Part shown: positions 51,414 to 59,941 of the stretch, piece by piece | How positions within the stretch are numbered: position 1 is the first letter of the stretch | Layout: each line of letters starts with the position of its first letter | NCBI RefSeq assembly: GCF_036245475.1 | Contig: NZ_BTPM01000001.1 | Location: forward strand, 1,364,001-1,428,000 | Source of the DNA: Vibrio sp. 10N | GTDB taxonomy: Bacteria; Pseudomonadota; Gammaproteobacteria; Enterobacterales; Vibrionaceae | DNA length: 64,000 nt | Direction: 5' to 3' | Translations under genes and position numbers: made by a program | Notes under the pieces: model-generated | Databases searched by the model: none | What the model was told of the DNA's origin: nothing | Seen by the model: the letters and a program-made list of their open reading frames with translations, nothing else

Positions 51414-52028
51414 ATGTCTAACATTCATCTCATTCGCCATGGGGAAACACACTGGAATCTCGAGCACCGTGCGCAAGGCTCAATGAACTCCAACCTGACT
51501 GAAAGAGGGAAGACTCAAGCACGAGAAGCAATGGTGAAAATAGAGGCTGTCGAGTTTGATGCTGCCTATTCTTCATCTTCGGGAAGAGCGCTTGAAACAG
51601 CTAAGATTTTGCTTGCGGATAAGTCTACTCCAATTATCGGACTCGATGAGCTCAAAGAAATTGATATGGGAGCTTGGGAAGGGAAGACCTGGAGCGAAAT
51701 TCAATCGACATATGGTGAACAATATGAGTACTTTTGGAAGAGACCGAGTCAGTATCAACCCATTAACGGTGAAACTTTTGAAGTGTTCACCGAACGTGCG
51801 ATAAATGTGTTTAATCACATCACGAGTACCAATTCAGACAGTAATATACTGATTGTTTCTCATGCGGCGTTTATAAAAACCTTAGTGACTAAGCTGCTTT
51901 CAAGACCCATTGATGAAATCTGGGATGAGCCCTATGCAGGGAATCTTAGTCATACTATTTTGAACAAAACCCTCGATGGCCAATATCGAGTGACCAAGTT
52001 CTGCGACCACGATTGGTCACACGGCTAA
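51414..52028 (+). CDS. histidine phosphatase family protein
   Basis: A 204-residue enzyme with the phosphoglycerate-mutase-like fold. The phosphoryl-accepting histidine is in LIRHGETHWN (RHG), the second histidine in LIVSHAAFIKTL, and the glutamate of the acid/base step in ELKEIDMGAWEGK. Substrates of this group include phosphorylated sugars, nucleotides and proteins; none can be chosen here. AAGGAAAGG precedes the ATG at 51414. Next gene starts 28 bases later, so an operon with the methyltransferase is likely. Confidence 0.9.
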   Translation: MSNIHLIRHGETHWNLEHRAQGSMNSNLTERGKTQAREAMVKIEAVEFDAAYSSSSGRALETAKILLADKSTPIIGLDELKEIDMGAWEGKTWSEIQSTYGEQYEYFWKRPSQYQPINGETFEVFTERAINVFNHITSTNSDSNILIVSHAAFIKTLVTKLLSRPIDEIWDEPYAGNLSHTILNKTLDGQYRVTKFCDHDWSHG

Positions 52029-52056
52029 ATTTACAATTTTATAAAAGGACTCCGCA

Positions 52057-52872
52057 ATGGATGCATTAATCGCCCAATATACTGATGCCGACGAACATTC
52101 GCGTTTAACTCGTCAGTACATTACTCAGCTTGAGTACGACACGACTATGCACCTATTGAGTGATTATCTTGGAAAAGGAAAAAATGTTTGTGAGCTGGGC
52201 GCTGCGACAGGCCGTTATTCTTTAAAGTTTGCTAGTCAGGGATGCAATGTCACCGCAGTAGAGTTGGTTCCAGATCAGGTACGTATGCTCAGGGAAAATG
52301 CTCTGAAGCAAGGATTGGTGCTCGATATTCATGAAGGGAATGCATGCCATGTGCCTTTTATCGAGGATGAATCTCAAGATTTATGTGTCATCTTGGGTCC
52401 GCTTTATCACTTGAAAACTGCGCATGAGCGTCAGCAAGCGATTCGAGAAGCTAAGCGCGTTTTGAAGCCCGGTGGAGTGCTTGCATTAGCTTATATTTCC
52501 AAGTTTTTTGTTGCTGGATTATTTGCTCAGCGTTTTCCTCATCTGATTACGCCTGAGGTACTTGGTGAATTGCACTCAAAAGGCACGGTCTCAACCCAGG
52601 AAGCAGATAGCTTCTTTAATGTTGGCTACTTTGCGTCACCAGCAGAGATGGAGTCGCTAGTCAAAGGGGCAGGCTTTCTAGTCACAGCTCATGCTGCTAC
52701 AGATGGTTTTAATCGATATTTAGACCAAGGAGTAAATCGATTTACAACTACCCAGTACCAATCTTGGCTCACCTATCATTTAGCAACCTGCCAGGAACCG
52801 AGCTTATTGGGTGCAAGCAATCATGGTCTAGTTATTGCTAATAATAGTCTATCATTTTCAAAATCAACATAG
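52057..52872 (+). CDS. class I SAM-dependent methyltransferase
   Basis: A 271-residue cytosolic methyltransferase. Motif I is NVCELGAATGRYSLKFA, the acidic loop after strand 2 is VTAVELVPDQVRM, and the post-I/IV part is DLCVILGPLYHLKT, followed by AKRVLKPGGVLALAYI. This GPLYHL form is seen in small-molecule methyltransferases acting on amines or acids, but the substrate is not readable. AAAAGGA precedes the ATG. It probably shares an operon with the histidine phosphatase. Confidence 0.9.
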   Translation: MDALIAQYTDADEHSRLTRQYITQLEYDTTMHLLSDYLGKGKNVCELGAATGRYSLKFASQGCNVTAVELVPDQVRMLRENALKQGLVLDIHEGNACHVPFIEDESQDLCVILGPLYHLKTAHERQQAIREAKRVLKPGGVLALAYISKFFVAGLFAQRFPHLITPEVLGELHSKGTVSTQEADSFFNVGYFASPAEMESLVKGAGFLVTAHAATDGFNRYLDQGVNRFTTTQYQSWLTYHLATCQEPSLLGASNHGLVIANNSLSFSKST

Positions 52873-52955
52873 CCTTGTTCTTAGCGGTTACGCACGAGCA
52901 ACGCTATGTAATAGTAGGTTGGTGAATCGGCCTTAAGATCGACCTGAGACAAGTG

Positions 52956-54083
52956 TTATATTCGGTAGTCTTCGACCTCTTCCTCACTTTGCTGTGACTC
53001 GGTTAGCTCACTCTGAGTTTCATAGTTTATCCAGAACAAGAACAACTCGTACCAAATCGCCAAGACAATTGCCCCCAAGAACAAGCCTATGATGCCTGCA
53101 AAGAGCATGCCGCCTATCGCACCGATCAGAATGATAGGCATAGGAACGTCCACACCTCGCCCCATCAGCATAGGTTTGAGGAAGTTGTCTGAAAGACCGC
53201 CAGCCAATGCCCAAATTGTGAATATTGTGGTGCTAGTGCCATCACCTGTTGAATAAACATAGAAAATCACCGGAGCGACAATCAGCAGCGCTGGAAGTTG
53301 AGCGATGCACAAAATCAAGGTCGCGAGAGTAAGTAAACCCGCAGCTGGAACCTTGAAAACAAACATCGCAGCGCCAATAATAGCAGCCTGAATAAAGGCA
53401 ACACCGACAACACCAAGTAACACACTGCGAATGGTTGCCGCCATTAAATTTGCCCACTGCTCGGCTTTTTTACCAACGGCACGCACCGCGACGGTTTCCA
53501 GTGCTCCAGATATCTTTTCTGCGTGAGCCATAAAGCCACCAGCAATCGCCAGCGAGATGATGAACATGATCAAACTTGTCAGTGCGCCACCAAGGATGGA
53601 AGCGATAGTGCCTAAGAAGCCTTTAATTTCAGGTAAGAATTGCTGGATACCTTTTTCAATATTGGTCGCAAACAAATTCCAGATACTGTATAGCTTGTCG
53701 CCAATGATTGGTATTTGGGCGACTTTGTCGGTAGGGCCTGGGATCTTAATCTCACCACTTTGCAACACTTCTGTTGTATGGGCGACACCATCATAGATTG
53801 AGCCAGATACCAATACAAAAGGTATAACTAGGATAGAAATACCAAGTAACGCAACCAACATAGAAGCAAAACCCCGTTTACCGCCCAGCGAACGTTCGAG
53901 TTTTTTAGTGACGGGCAATAGAGCCACGGCAATGATCGCCCCCCACAACACCGGAATAATGAACGGCTTAATGATGTCGTAGGTAAAAGAGAGCAAAAGC
54001 ACGAGTAAGCCGATTCGAATGGCCGACTCCACCATATTGTTGACAAAGAGCTTGCTTTGACGTTGTTCGGTTTGTCTATCCAT
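52956..54083 (-). CDS. AI-2E family (PerM/YdiK-like) inner-membrane protein
   Basis: A 375-residue polytopic protein. Hydrophobic helices lie near 22-60, 68-88, a periplasmic segment follows at about 95-160, then helices to about 350; LLVLLLSFTYDIIKPFIIPVLW and the segment LSDNFLKPMLMGRGVDVPMP are the family signatures. Members export small molecules or act as antiporters; a role in AI-2 export is known for only one member. ATG at 54083 with GGGA upstream is preferred to GTG 54113. It overlaps the potassium channel gene by eight bases, suggesting coupling. Confidence 0.9.
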   Translation of the reverse strand: MDRQTEQRQSKLFVNNMVESAIRIGLLVLLLSFTYDIIKPFIIPVLWGAIIAVALLPVTKKLERSLGGKRGFASMLVALLGISILVIPFVLVSGSIYDGVAHTTEVLQSGEIKIPGPTDKVAQIPIIGDKLYSIWNLFATNIEKGIQQFLPEIKGFLGTIASILGGALTSLIMFIISLAIAGGFMAHAEKISGALETVAVRAVGKKAEQWANLMAATIRSVLLGVVGVAFIQAAIIGAAMFVFKVPAAGLLTLATLILCIAQLPALLIVAPVIFYVYSTGDGTSTTIFTIWALAGGLSDNFLKPMLMGRGVDVPMPIILIGAIGGMLFAGIIGLFLGAIVLAIWYELFLFWINYETQSELTESQQSEEEVEDYRI

Positions 54084-54762
54084 CTTGATGTTCCCTGTGT
54101 TGCAAATTTGCACTGACTAAACTCGACACGACAATGGCCATATAAAATACACCCATTATCGCCTCCAAATACACCACCACTTGAGCTAGCGGAGTCACTG
54201 GGCTTATGTCGCCATAACCTAAAGTGGTTAAAGTCACAAAGCTAAAATACGCCGCATTAGAGAAGTTTTCTCCCCAAGAAATAGCCTCCAGGCCAGTAAA
54301 TGCGCCAGGCGAGTATTCAATGATCACCAAATAAACGATAGCCCACATTAGCCCGAGCAGGAGAAATAATGCGACTGAGCCGATAACTTTGTTGGTGTTG
54401 ACCTCACCATGAAACAACACTTGGCGAGCGGTAGATTTGAAGGTGCCCAAGAAGAAGCAGAACGTTAATGTCAGCATGGCGATATCCATCTCACGAAGCT
54501 CAAATAGGAGCTTGATGACAATCACGCCAAGCCAGCATATGGCAAGTGTTTTGAGCAGTCGCGACCAATTCTTATCGAACCTCAAACTGGCAAAGCAGAC
54601 AATAAAGGTAATGATAATTGTGACTTGAAGAACCCGCTCGATCGCGCCACTCCCCACCACTTCTGCCAATGCGCCACTCACTAATAAAGCAATTAATGCC
54701 AGAGTTAAGTAGAAGAAATCGTTCTCTTCATTGATACTTTTCAGGCGGCTTGCTAATTTCAT
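54076..54762 (-). CDS. two-pore-domain-like ion channel family protein (potassium channel)
   Basis: A 228-residue inner-membrane protein with six or so helices. The selectivity filter is SFVTLTTLGYGDISPVTPLAQ, with TLGYGD as in KcsA-like channels, between helices at about 130-150 and 200-220. A voltage-sensor-like positive helix is not evident; there are four helices before the pore. The cytoplasmic C-terminus is very short (QHREHQDG), so no RCK gating domain is attached. It is transcribed with the AI-2E-type gene. The efflux operon lies 55 bases upstream on the same strand. Confidence 0.92.
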   Translation of the reverse strand: MKLASRLKSINEENDFFYLTLALIALLVSGALAEVVGSGAIERVLQVTIIITFIVCFASLRFDKNWSRLLKTLAICWLGVIVIKLLFELREMDIAMLTLTFCFFLGTFKSTARQVLFHGEVNTNKVIGSVALFLLLGLMWAIVYLVIIEYSPGAFTGLEAISWGENFSNAAYFSFVTLTTLGYGDISPVTPLAQVVVYLEAIMGVFYMAIVVSSLVSANLQHREHQDG

Positions 54763-54817
54763 CGTATCTATCCTTGCTAGTCTGTCTTGTGCCGATCAAC
54801 GACAGGAAATATCGGCG

Positions 54818-55696
54818 CTACTGTTCACTGTCTTCCATCACCATAATAGAGGCGGATAAACCAAACCTGAGCTCAACATGCTCTGGTAGCTCTTTAAGAG
54901 TGATCCGAACTGGAATGCGTTGTGCCAAGCGAATCCATTGGAATACGGGATTAACGTTAGGCAGCAGGTTGTAGCCCACAGTGCCATCTTTCGGAGCGAT
55001 CCCCCAACCAATGGAGTCAACGGTCGCCTCTAGAGGTGTATCTGGATGAGACATTAACGTCACGCGCGCCTCACTACCCGGTTTGATTTGCGGCAACTGG
55101 TTTTCTCTGAAGAAACCAAACACCCAGAAGCTATTTTCATCAATGAGCGCCAATAGAGGCTGATTCGCTACCGCTTGGGTGCCTGTGCGAATATCAAGGT
55201 TGGATACCAACCCATCAACTGAAGCGACGACGCGGGTATAGCGCAAGTTCAGCTTGGCAGACTTTAGCTTCCCTTCTGATGACTTGATTTTGAGCAGGGA
55301 CTCTTGATAAGCAATCTCGCGTCGGATCAAATCTTTGTGTGATACAGCGCCTTTATCTTTTTTTCGAATATCGAGTAAGCGGTCATATTCAATTTTTTTG
55401 CCTTTGGAGCTGATAATGGATTGCTCAAGTGCCACTTCGGCTTGCGCTAAAGCTACTTGATAGGTCTCAGGGTCTATCTCAAACAGTAAGTCGCCTTTTT
55501 GCACACGTTGGTTATCGTTGATGACGACATTAACTATGGGACCAGAGACGCGGGGGGCGACTTTAATGATGTTTGCTCTCACTTGGCCATCACGTGTCCA
55601 AGGGTTATTGAAGTAGTCTTGGTATTTTTGATAGCCAAACCAAACAGCACCAACGAGAACAATTAGGTTAAGGATGATAACAACGGTTTTCTTCAT
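54818..55696 (-). CDS. aaeA: HlyD/AaeA-family periplasmic adaptor protein
   Basis: A 292-residue membrane fusion protein. One N-terminal helix (about 4-22) is followed by the biotinyl-lipoyl half-motifs VAPRVSGPIVNVVINDNQRV and RVVASVDGLVSNLDIRTG, with an alpha hairpin between them (about 80-140) and a beta-barrel end. This is the form that pairs with FUSC-type AaeB exporters. It follows the DUF1656 gene after eleven bases. AGGAG near the start supports the ATG at 55696. The substrate is likely an aromatic carboxylic acid, by analogy with E. coli AaeAB. Confidence 0.9.
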   Translation of the reverse strand: MKKTVVIILNLIVLVGAVWFGYQKYQDYFNNPWTRDGQVRANIIKVAPRVSGPIVNVVINDNQRVQKGDLLFEIDPETYQVALAQAEVALEQSIISSKGKKIEYDRLLDIRKKDKGAVSHKDLIRREIAYQESLLKIKSSEGKLKSAKLNLRYTRVVASVDGLVSNLDIRTGTQAVANQPLLALIDENSFWVFGFFRENQLPQIKPGSEARVTLMSHPDTPLEATVDSIGWGIAPKDGTVGYNLLPNVNPVFQWIRLAQRIPVRITLKELPEHVELRFGLSASIMVMEDSEQ

Positions 55697-55707
55697 TCAA
55701 TAAACTC

Positions 55708-55911
55708 CTAAAACCTAATCACAAAATGGTCGAAGGCGACGATATACATCACCACAATCGCAAGAAACGTCAGTGACGGAAAAGCAACGAAGCGAGACAG
55801 TTTGGTTTTGTTCATGATGATTACCGTTATCCATGTCGCGACAATAGCCATGCACACTACCAACAGCAGCGGTGAAAAATAGACGTCGCCCCACGCGAGT
55901 TCATGTGGCAT
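55708..55911 (-). CDS. aaeX: DUF1656 (AaeX-like) small membrane protein
   Basis: A 67-residue protein with two helices, about 12-31 (SPLLLVVCMAIVATWITVII) and 44-61 (FPSLTFLAIVVMYIVAFDHF). The N-terminus ELAWGDVYFSPLL fits the DUF1656 start (xxxxGVYxPPLL). Its last bases touch the OMF gene stop. AaeX-type proteins accompany AaeA/AaeB pumps; their job is unknown. Position between OMF and HlyD genes supports the call. Confidence 0.85.
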   Translation of the reverse strand: MPHELAWGDVYFSPLLLVVCMAIVATWITVIIMNKTKLSRFVAFPSLTFLAIVVMYIVAFDHFVIRF

Positions 55912-57513
55912 TTACGGCTCCTCCTTGGCGGACGCAGTTCTAAACTGAAGTTCAGGCACCACGGTATAGTTTTCGTCGAGCTGGCCATCCCAATCGGTTC
56001 TTTGTTGCATTTGTTCGACATTGTCTGGCGATACGAAGCGTTGGCCAGATTGAATCTGCCAACCACCTCCGAGTGATTTGTATAAGGCTACGACTTGATT
56101 GGCCACATTGCCTTTTATCTGTGCGTAGCTGTCTTCACTGCGAGTCATCTTCTCGACAGAATTGAGCAGACGTTCGAATGAGATTTGTCCGTTTTCGTAT
56201 TGAGTGAGAGAAATATTGAAGGCACGCACTGACGCATTAACCGATTGCAAACGCAGTGCTTTTTGTTCCACGTACAGCTCATACGCTTCCATTGCATTCG
56301 TGACTTCTTGCACCGCTTGCAATACCTTTTTGTTGTAGTTGGTCATGGCTTCTTGAAAGCGCGCGTCTTCGAGGCGAATGTTGTTTTTTACGCGCCCATA
56401 CTGGAAGATATTCCAACTAAAAGAGGGGCCTGCAATTAAGGTCAATGAGTCATTAAAGCTAAAACGCGAGCCGGCTGGTACCGAGCTGTCGATACCTATT
56501 GAACCGAATAGTGAAAAACTAGGGTAGAGTGCCGTTTCCGCCACTCCAATCTGAGCACTTTGTGCGTGAGCTTGAAGTTCAGCAACCTGCAAATCAGGGC
56601 GTCTCATCACTAGGTTGGCATCGATCGTGGCGCTGAGAGTCGGGGCCTTTGGTACAATGGATCCGTCTTCATCCTCTGATATCAACGACTTTGAACCCGA
56701 TGAACGAAAGCGCTGTTCATAGTCAGCGAGTCTTTGTGTCATGCCATCTTCGAGCAGAGGATCGACTTGCTCTGGTAATAGCCCCAACAATACCGCCAGC
56801 GCATTGCGCGCTTGTAACATGGCGATTTCAAGTCCGGGTAACGCGGCTTTGGTAGTAAAGAGTTGGTTGCGAGCTTGCTGTACGTCCAGCTCGGTGACAT
56901 TGCCAGATTCGAATTGAACCCGAGTAATGTTGACGACACGCTCCTGAATCTCAATATTTCGCTCGGATAACAGCATGCGCTCTTGGAAAGAGCGATAGTT
57001 AATGTAGTTTCGTGCCACCTCTGACGTGATGGTCACCAATATGTCATTGTAAGAAGCAATTGAGGCGTAGTATGTGGCTTGGGCGGCTTCAATACCGCGT
57101 GCATATTTACCCCAAACATCCATTTCCCAACCGGCATCGAAACTGATGGCAGCGTTATCGAACGAGCTTTCGTTTACATACGCCCGTGCAAGGTTGCCAG
57201 ATACCGCTTGTACTTGCGGGTAGCGAAGCCCATCTGTAATCCCTAATACCGCTCTGGCTTGCAAAATACGAAGCCCAGCGGCTTCGACATCCAGATTTTG
57301 CTGCGCGGCGCGCTCGACGAGTTGGTTGAGGGTGGGGTCATTAAATTGTTGCCACCAATTGGCCGTCGATTGTGTACTCGACTCGGTTTCGCTATCACTC
57401 CACGACTGAGGGAGTACCACCTTGCTACTGGGCGTAAATTCGGGGCCAAGCGTGGTGCATGCCGTCATTAACAATGTCGTGATAGAGGCTAAGAGTAGCC
57501 GATGGCTCATCAT
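55912..57513 (-). CDS. NodT-family outer-membrane efflux lipoprotein
   Basis: A 533-residue RND-type OMF. The lipobox LLMTAC ends at C19 from the ATG at 57513, so the mature protein is lipid-anchored. Two repeats follow, each with long helices and a strand pair: for example NLDVEAAGLRILQARAVLGI in the first and DLQVAELQAHAQSAQIGVAE in the second; the latter is a strong NodT/TolC sign. It forms the outer-membrane channel for the adjacent HlyD/FUSC system. The start at 57513 (MMSHRLLL) with AGGGA upstream is preferred to ATG 57582. Ten bases separate it from the FUSC gene. Confidence 0.92.
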   Translation of the reverse strand: MMSHRLLLASITTLLMTACTTLGPEFTPSSKVVLPQSWSDSETESSTQSTANWWQQFNDPTLNQLVERAAQQNLDVEAAGLRILQARAVLGITDGLRYPQVQAVSGNLARAYVNESSFDNAAISFDAGWEMDVWGKYARGIEAAQATYYASIASYNDILVTITSEVARNYINYRSFQERMLLSERNIEIQERVVNITRVQFESGNVTELDVQQARNQLFTTKAALPGLEIAMLQARNALAVLLGLLPEQVDPLLEDGMTQRLADYEQRFRSSGSKSLISEDEDGSIVPKAPTLSATIDANLVMRRPDLQVAELQAHAQSAQIGVAETALYPSFSLFGSIGIDSSVPAGSRFSFNDSLTLIAGPSFSWNIFQYGRVKNNIRLEDARFQEAMTNYNKKVLQAVQEVTNAMEAYELYVEQKALRLQSVNASVRAFNISLTQYENGQISFERLLNSVEKMTRSEDSYAQIKGNVANQVVALYKSLGGGWQIQSGQRFVSPDNVEQMQQRTDWDGQLDENYTVVPELQFRTASAKEEP

Positions 57514-57523
57514 TATTTTGTCC

Positions 57524-59719
57524 CTAAAATCGGTGCATTTTGAGGTTATCCAAATCAATATCTCGACTTGCCTCTTCAACATTTTTCAGTGACTCGTACA
57601 CATTTCTTTTTAGGTGAAGAAATAAGTAAAAGCCTGCAATGTCACTTCTCTTGATCTCATCCAAGTTGAGCGATTCAAAGAAGGTTTCTAGTGCTTGCTC
57701 TGCCTGGGCATATTCTTGTTCTGCACGGCTAAAATACTCGCGACGATTCGGTTTGGCTAAGCTGTGCACTTTTACCAAGCCAGGCAGCACGGTATCGCTG
57801 TGAGTTTCTCTAAGCTTAGTAATCAATGAGTTATTTTTCAGGATAGTTTGTGCGGCGACTAAGTTGTTAGTGTGGCCCATCAACACACCACAGCGTTCGG
57901 CATAATGAACCAATTGTGGTTGGCTGTTTTTGTCGAAATAGGTCACATCAACTTTGCTTGCCCATAGCAGCAGTTTTTTAGAAGCGACATTGGCAGTTTT
58001 AATGTGCAAAGCGAGGGCCAGTCGCGTTCGCCAACTAGGTTTTAGCAGCTGTTGAGTGAGTAACAATTGGTGTAAATGAAAAAACAGACGCTGTCTTACC
58101 GTTAAGAACAAGTGTTCTGCTTTGCTTGAAAAAGGGAAGTAGTGCGAAAAGACAATCATCAATACCACGAGATAAAACAGCGTCATAACGGTTAGGATGA
58201 TGCCAAAGTGATAGGTCATGGTGTTGTCGATCCCCAACACAAACATCCCCAGCATAAAGAAGATGGTGATCGGCCCTTTAAATAAGTAAAAACCAAGAAA
58301 GGTGTAGATAAACAAGAACAGCGCCAATTCAATACCGAGTTCAAGTTGCGGCAAAATAAAGACATATGCGGGGACAGCAAACAGAAACCCGAAGGTGAAA
58401 AGAAATCCAAGTGCTTTGGGGTGAAGGGGCATATAAGAGAGCACAGCCATAAAAATCGTTGAGAAAATGACAAAGCCGTAGCCGCCTGGTGGGTTAAATA
58501 CAATCCATATTCCGCCCGCTACCCAATATGTGACAAAGACCTTGATGGCCGTTTTGAAGTTCTCAGCATCCCACCATAGGAAGGTGCTCTGAGAAGCGAC
58601 GAGTTTTTCCTTAAATGAGACCGTTTTAGTGATAGAGTCGATACAGCTTATGGTTTCGGCAAGCTTACTGGCGTTGTCATAGAGACGATTCAGCAAATAT
58701 CCCAAAGTCAGCACAGAGGCTCGAGTCAGATGGTCGCTGTTTGATAGCTTTTCCTCGTCTACTTGCAGCTTTTTCTCCTCAAATCGAAACGACTCTCCAC
58801 TTGAGCGCGAAGCCAAAAACTGTTGGCTTTGGTCGAGTCGTGTTTCGATTTGCTGAATGAAATTCGGCAGTTCGGCGAGGTAGCGATTGTTGTCGTCGTG
58901 GTTGAAACGAGCGTTGGAGGCTGTGGCTAACAACTGAGTGATCTTTTGGCTGTGGTGAATGACTAAGCGCCACTCTTGAAGGTAGGTCGCAACTTCACTG
59001 CTTTCTTTTTTCACTACGTTAAAGCGTTGCTCGAGGGCCGTTTGTGCGGCGAACAGCTGTTCGATGAGTTCGTCGACGGAAGGAGGCTCTGCTTCACATG
59101 GGTCTGACTCACAAGTGCTGTCCTCAGTCGTTCCGCTGTCAATTTGTTTGATTGCTGACTGAGCAGAACCGGGAAAAGATGGTGAGATTTTAGTGAATGT
59201 CTGCTGCTGTATAGACAACGTATCAGCGAGTAATGCCGAGAGATTTTGCTCTGCTTTACTTGGGAAGAGATACACACCTACTAAGGTGTAAATCACCACT
59301 CCAAATACCGTCATATAGGCTCTATCAACACCGTACAAAAACGCCCCTTCAGCATCTCCACCGTTGGACATCATCAGCGTCATCACCGCTGTCAGCATAA
59401 GCAGGGTAGGGTCGCTCTGATAAGCGTTACGAAAATAGAAGATAAACGACACCACAACCGATACGCTGAACATGTATAACAAGCGGTCTTGAGCAAAAGC
59501 GCCAACTAATATAAGTCCGACAACCGCACCGACAATGGTGCCCAATACGCGCAACGTACCTTTCTCAAACGACTCACGCTGACTCCCCGTCGATGCAATG
59601 AGCATAACGGTTGTGGCTGCTGTGGAAGCTTGTGGCCATCCCATAGCAAAAGGGATGAGGTAAGCGAGGGTTAGACTCAGCGCCACTTTTGTGGCGAATC
59701 GTGCTTTGCTGTTCATCAT
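57524..59719 (-). CDS. aaeB: FUSC family inner-membrane exporter (AaeB-like)
   Basis: A 731-residue exporter from MMNSKARFATKVALSL. Two membrane blocks of about five helices (residues about 10-170 and 390-530) are separated and followed by soluble domains, the FUSC layout. GWPQASTAATTVMLIASTGS and TYWVAGGIWIVFNPPGGYGF are the first segments of each block. I chose 59719 because the longer frame (ATG 59914) would leave only 27 bases before the divergent kinase gene and adds an N-tail that AaeB homologues lack; however, the short start has a poorly spaced AAGG. Export of aromatic acids or xenobiotics is inferred from the operon. Confidence 0.88.
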   Translation of the reverse strand: MMNSKARFATKVALSLTLAYLIPFAMGWPQASTAATTVMLIASTGSQRESFEKGTLRVLGTIVGAVVGLILVGAFAQDRLLYMFSVSVVVSFIFYFRNAYQSDPTLLMLTAVMTLMMSNGGDAEGAFLYGVDRAYMTVFGVVIYTLVGVYLFPSKAEQNLSALLADTLSIQQQTFTKISPSFPGSAQSAIKQIDSGTTEDSTCESDPCEAEPPSVDELIEQLFAAQTALEQRFNVVKKESSEVATYLQEWRLVIHHSQKITQLLATASNARFNHDDNNRYLAELPNFIQQIETRLDQSQQFLASRSSGESFRFEEKKLQVDEEKLSNSDHLTRASVLTLGYLLNRLYDNASKLAETISCIDSITKTVSFKEKLVASQSTFLWWDAENFKTAIKVFVTYWVAGGIWIVFNPPGGYGFVIFSTIFMAVLSYMPLHPKALGFLFTFGFLFAVPAYVFILPQLELGIELALFLFIYTFLGFYLFKGPITIFFMLGMFVLGIDNTMTYHFGIILTVMTLFYLVVLMIVFSHYFPFSSKAEHLFLTVRQRLFFHLHQLLLTQQLLKPSWRTRLALALHIKTANVASKKLLLWASKVDVTYFDKNSQPQLVHYAERCGVLMGHTNNLVAAQTILKNNSLITKLRETHSDTVLPGLVKVHSLAKPNRREYFSRAEQEYAQAEQALETFFESLNLDEIKRSDIAGFYLFLHLKRNVYESLKNVEEASRDIDLDNLKMHRF

Positions 59720-59941
59720 CCTTGGTTTCAAGAAGGGGCTTAACAGAAATATAGACGGTAAATGATGGGTTGGGAGGCTAACATCAAGAAATTTAAAAAC
59801 TTTAGGGAGTTTGTTGAACGCCTGTGAGATTGACGACTCCGGAAGATTGGCGGACTGATTTTCTATTTTTAATGAAGTTGCACTGCATATCGGCACAAAA
59901 TCTTCTAGATTCATAGGAGGGCTCAAAAAAAGGGACTTAAC

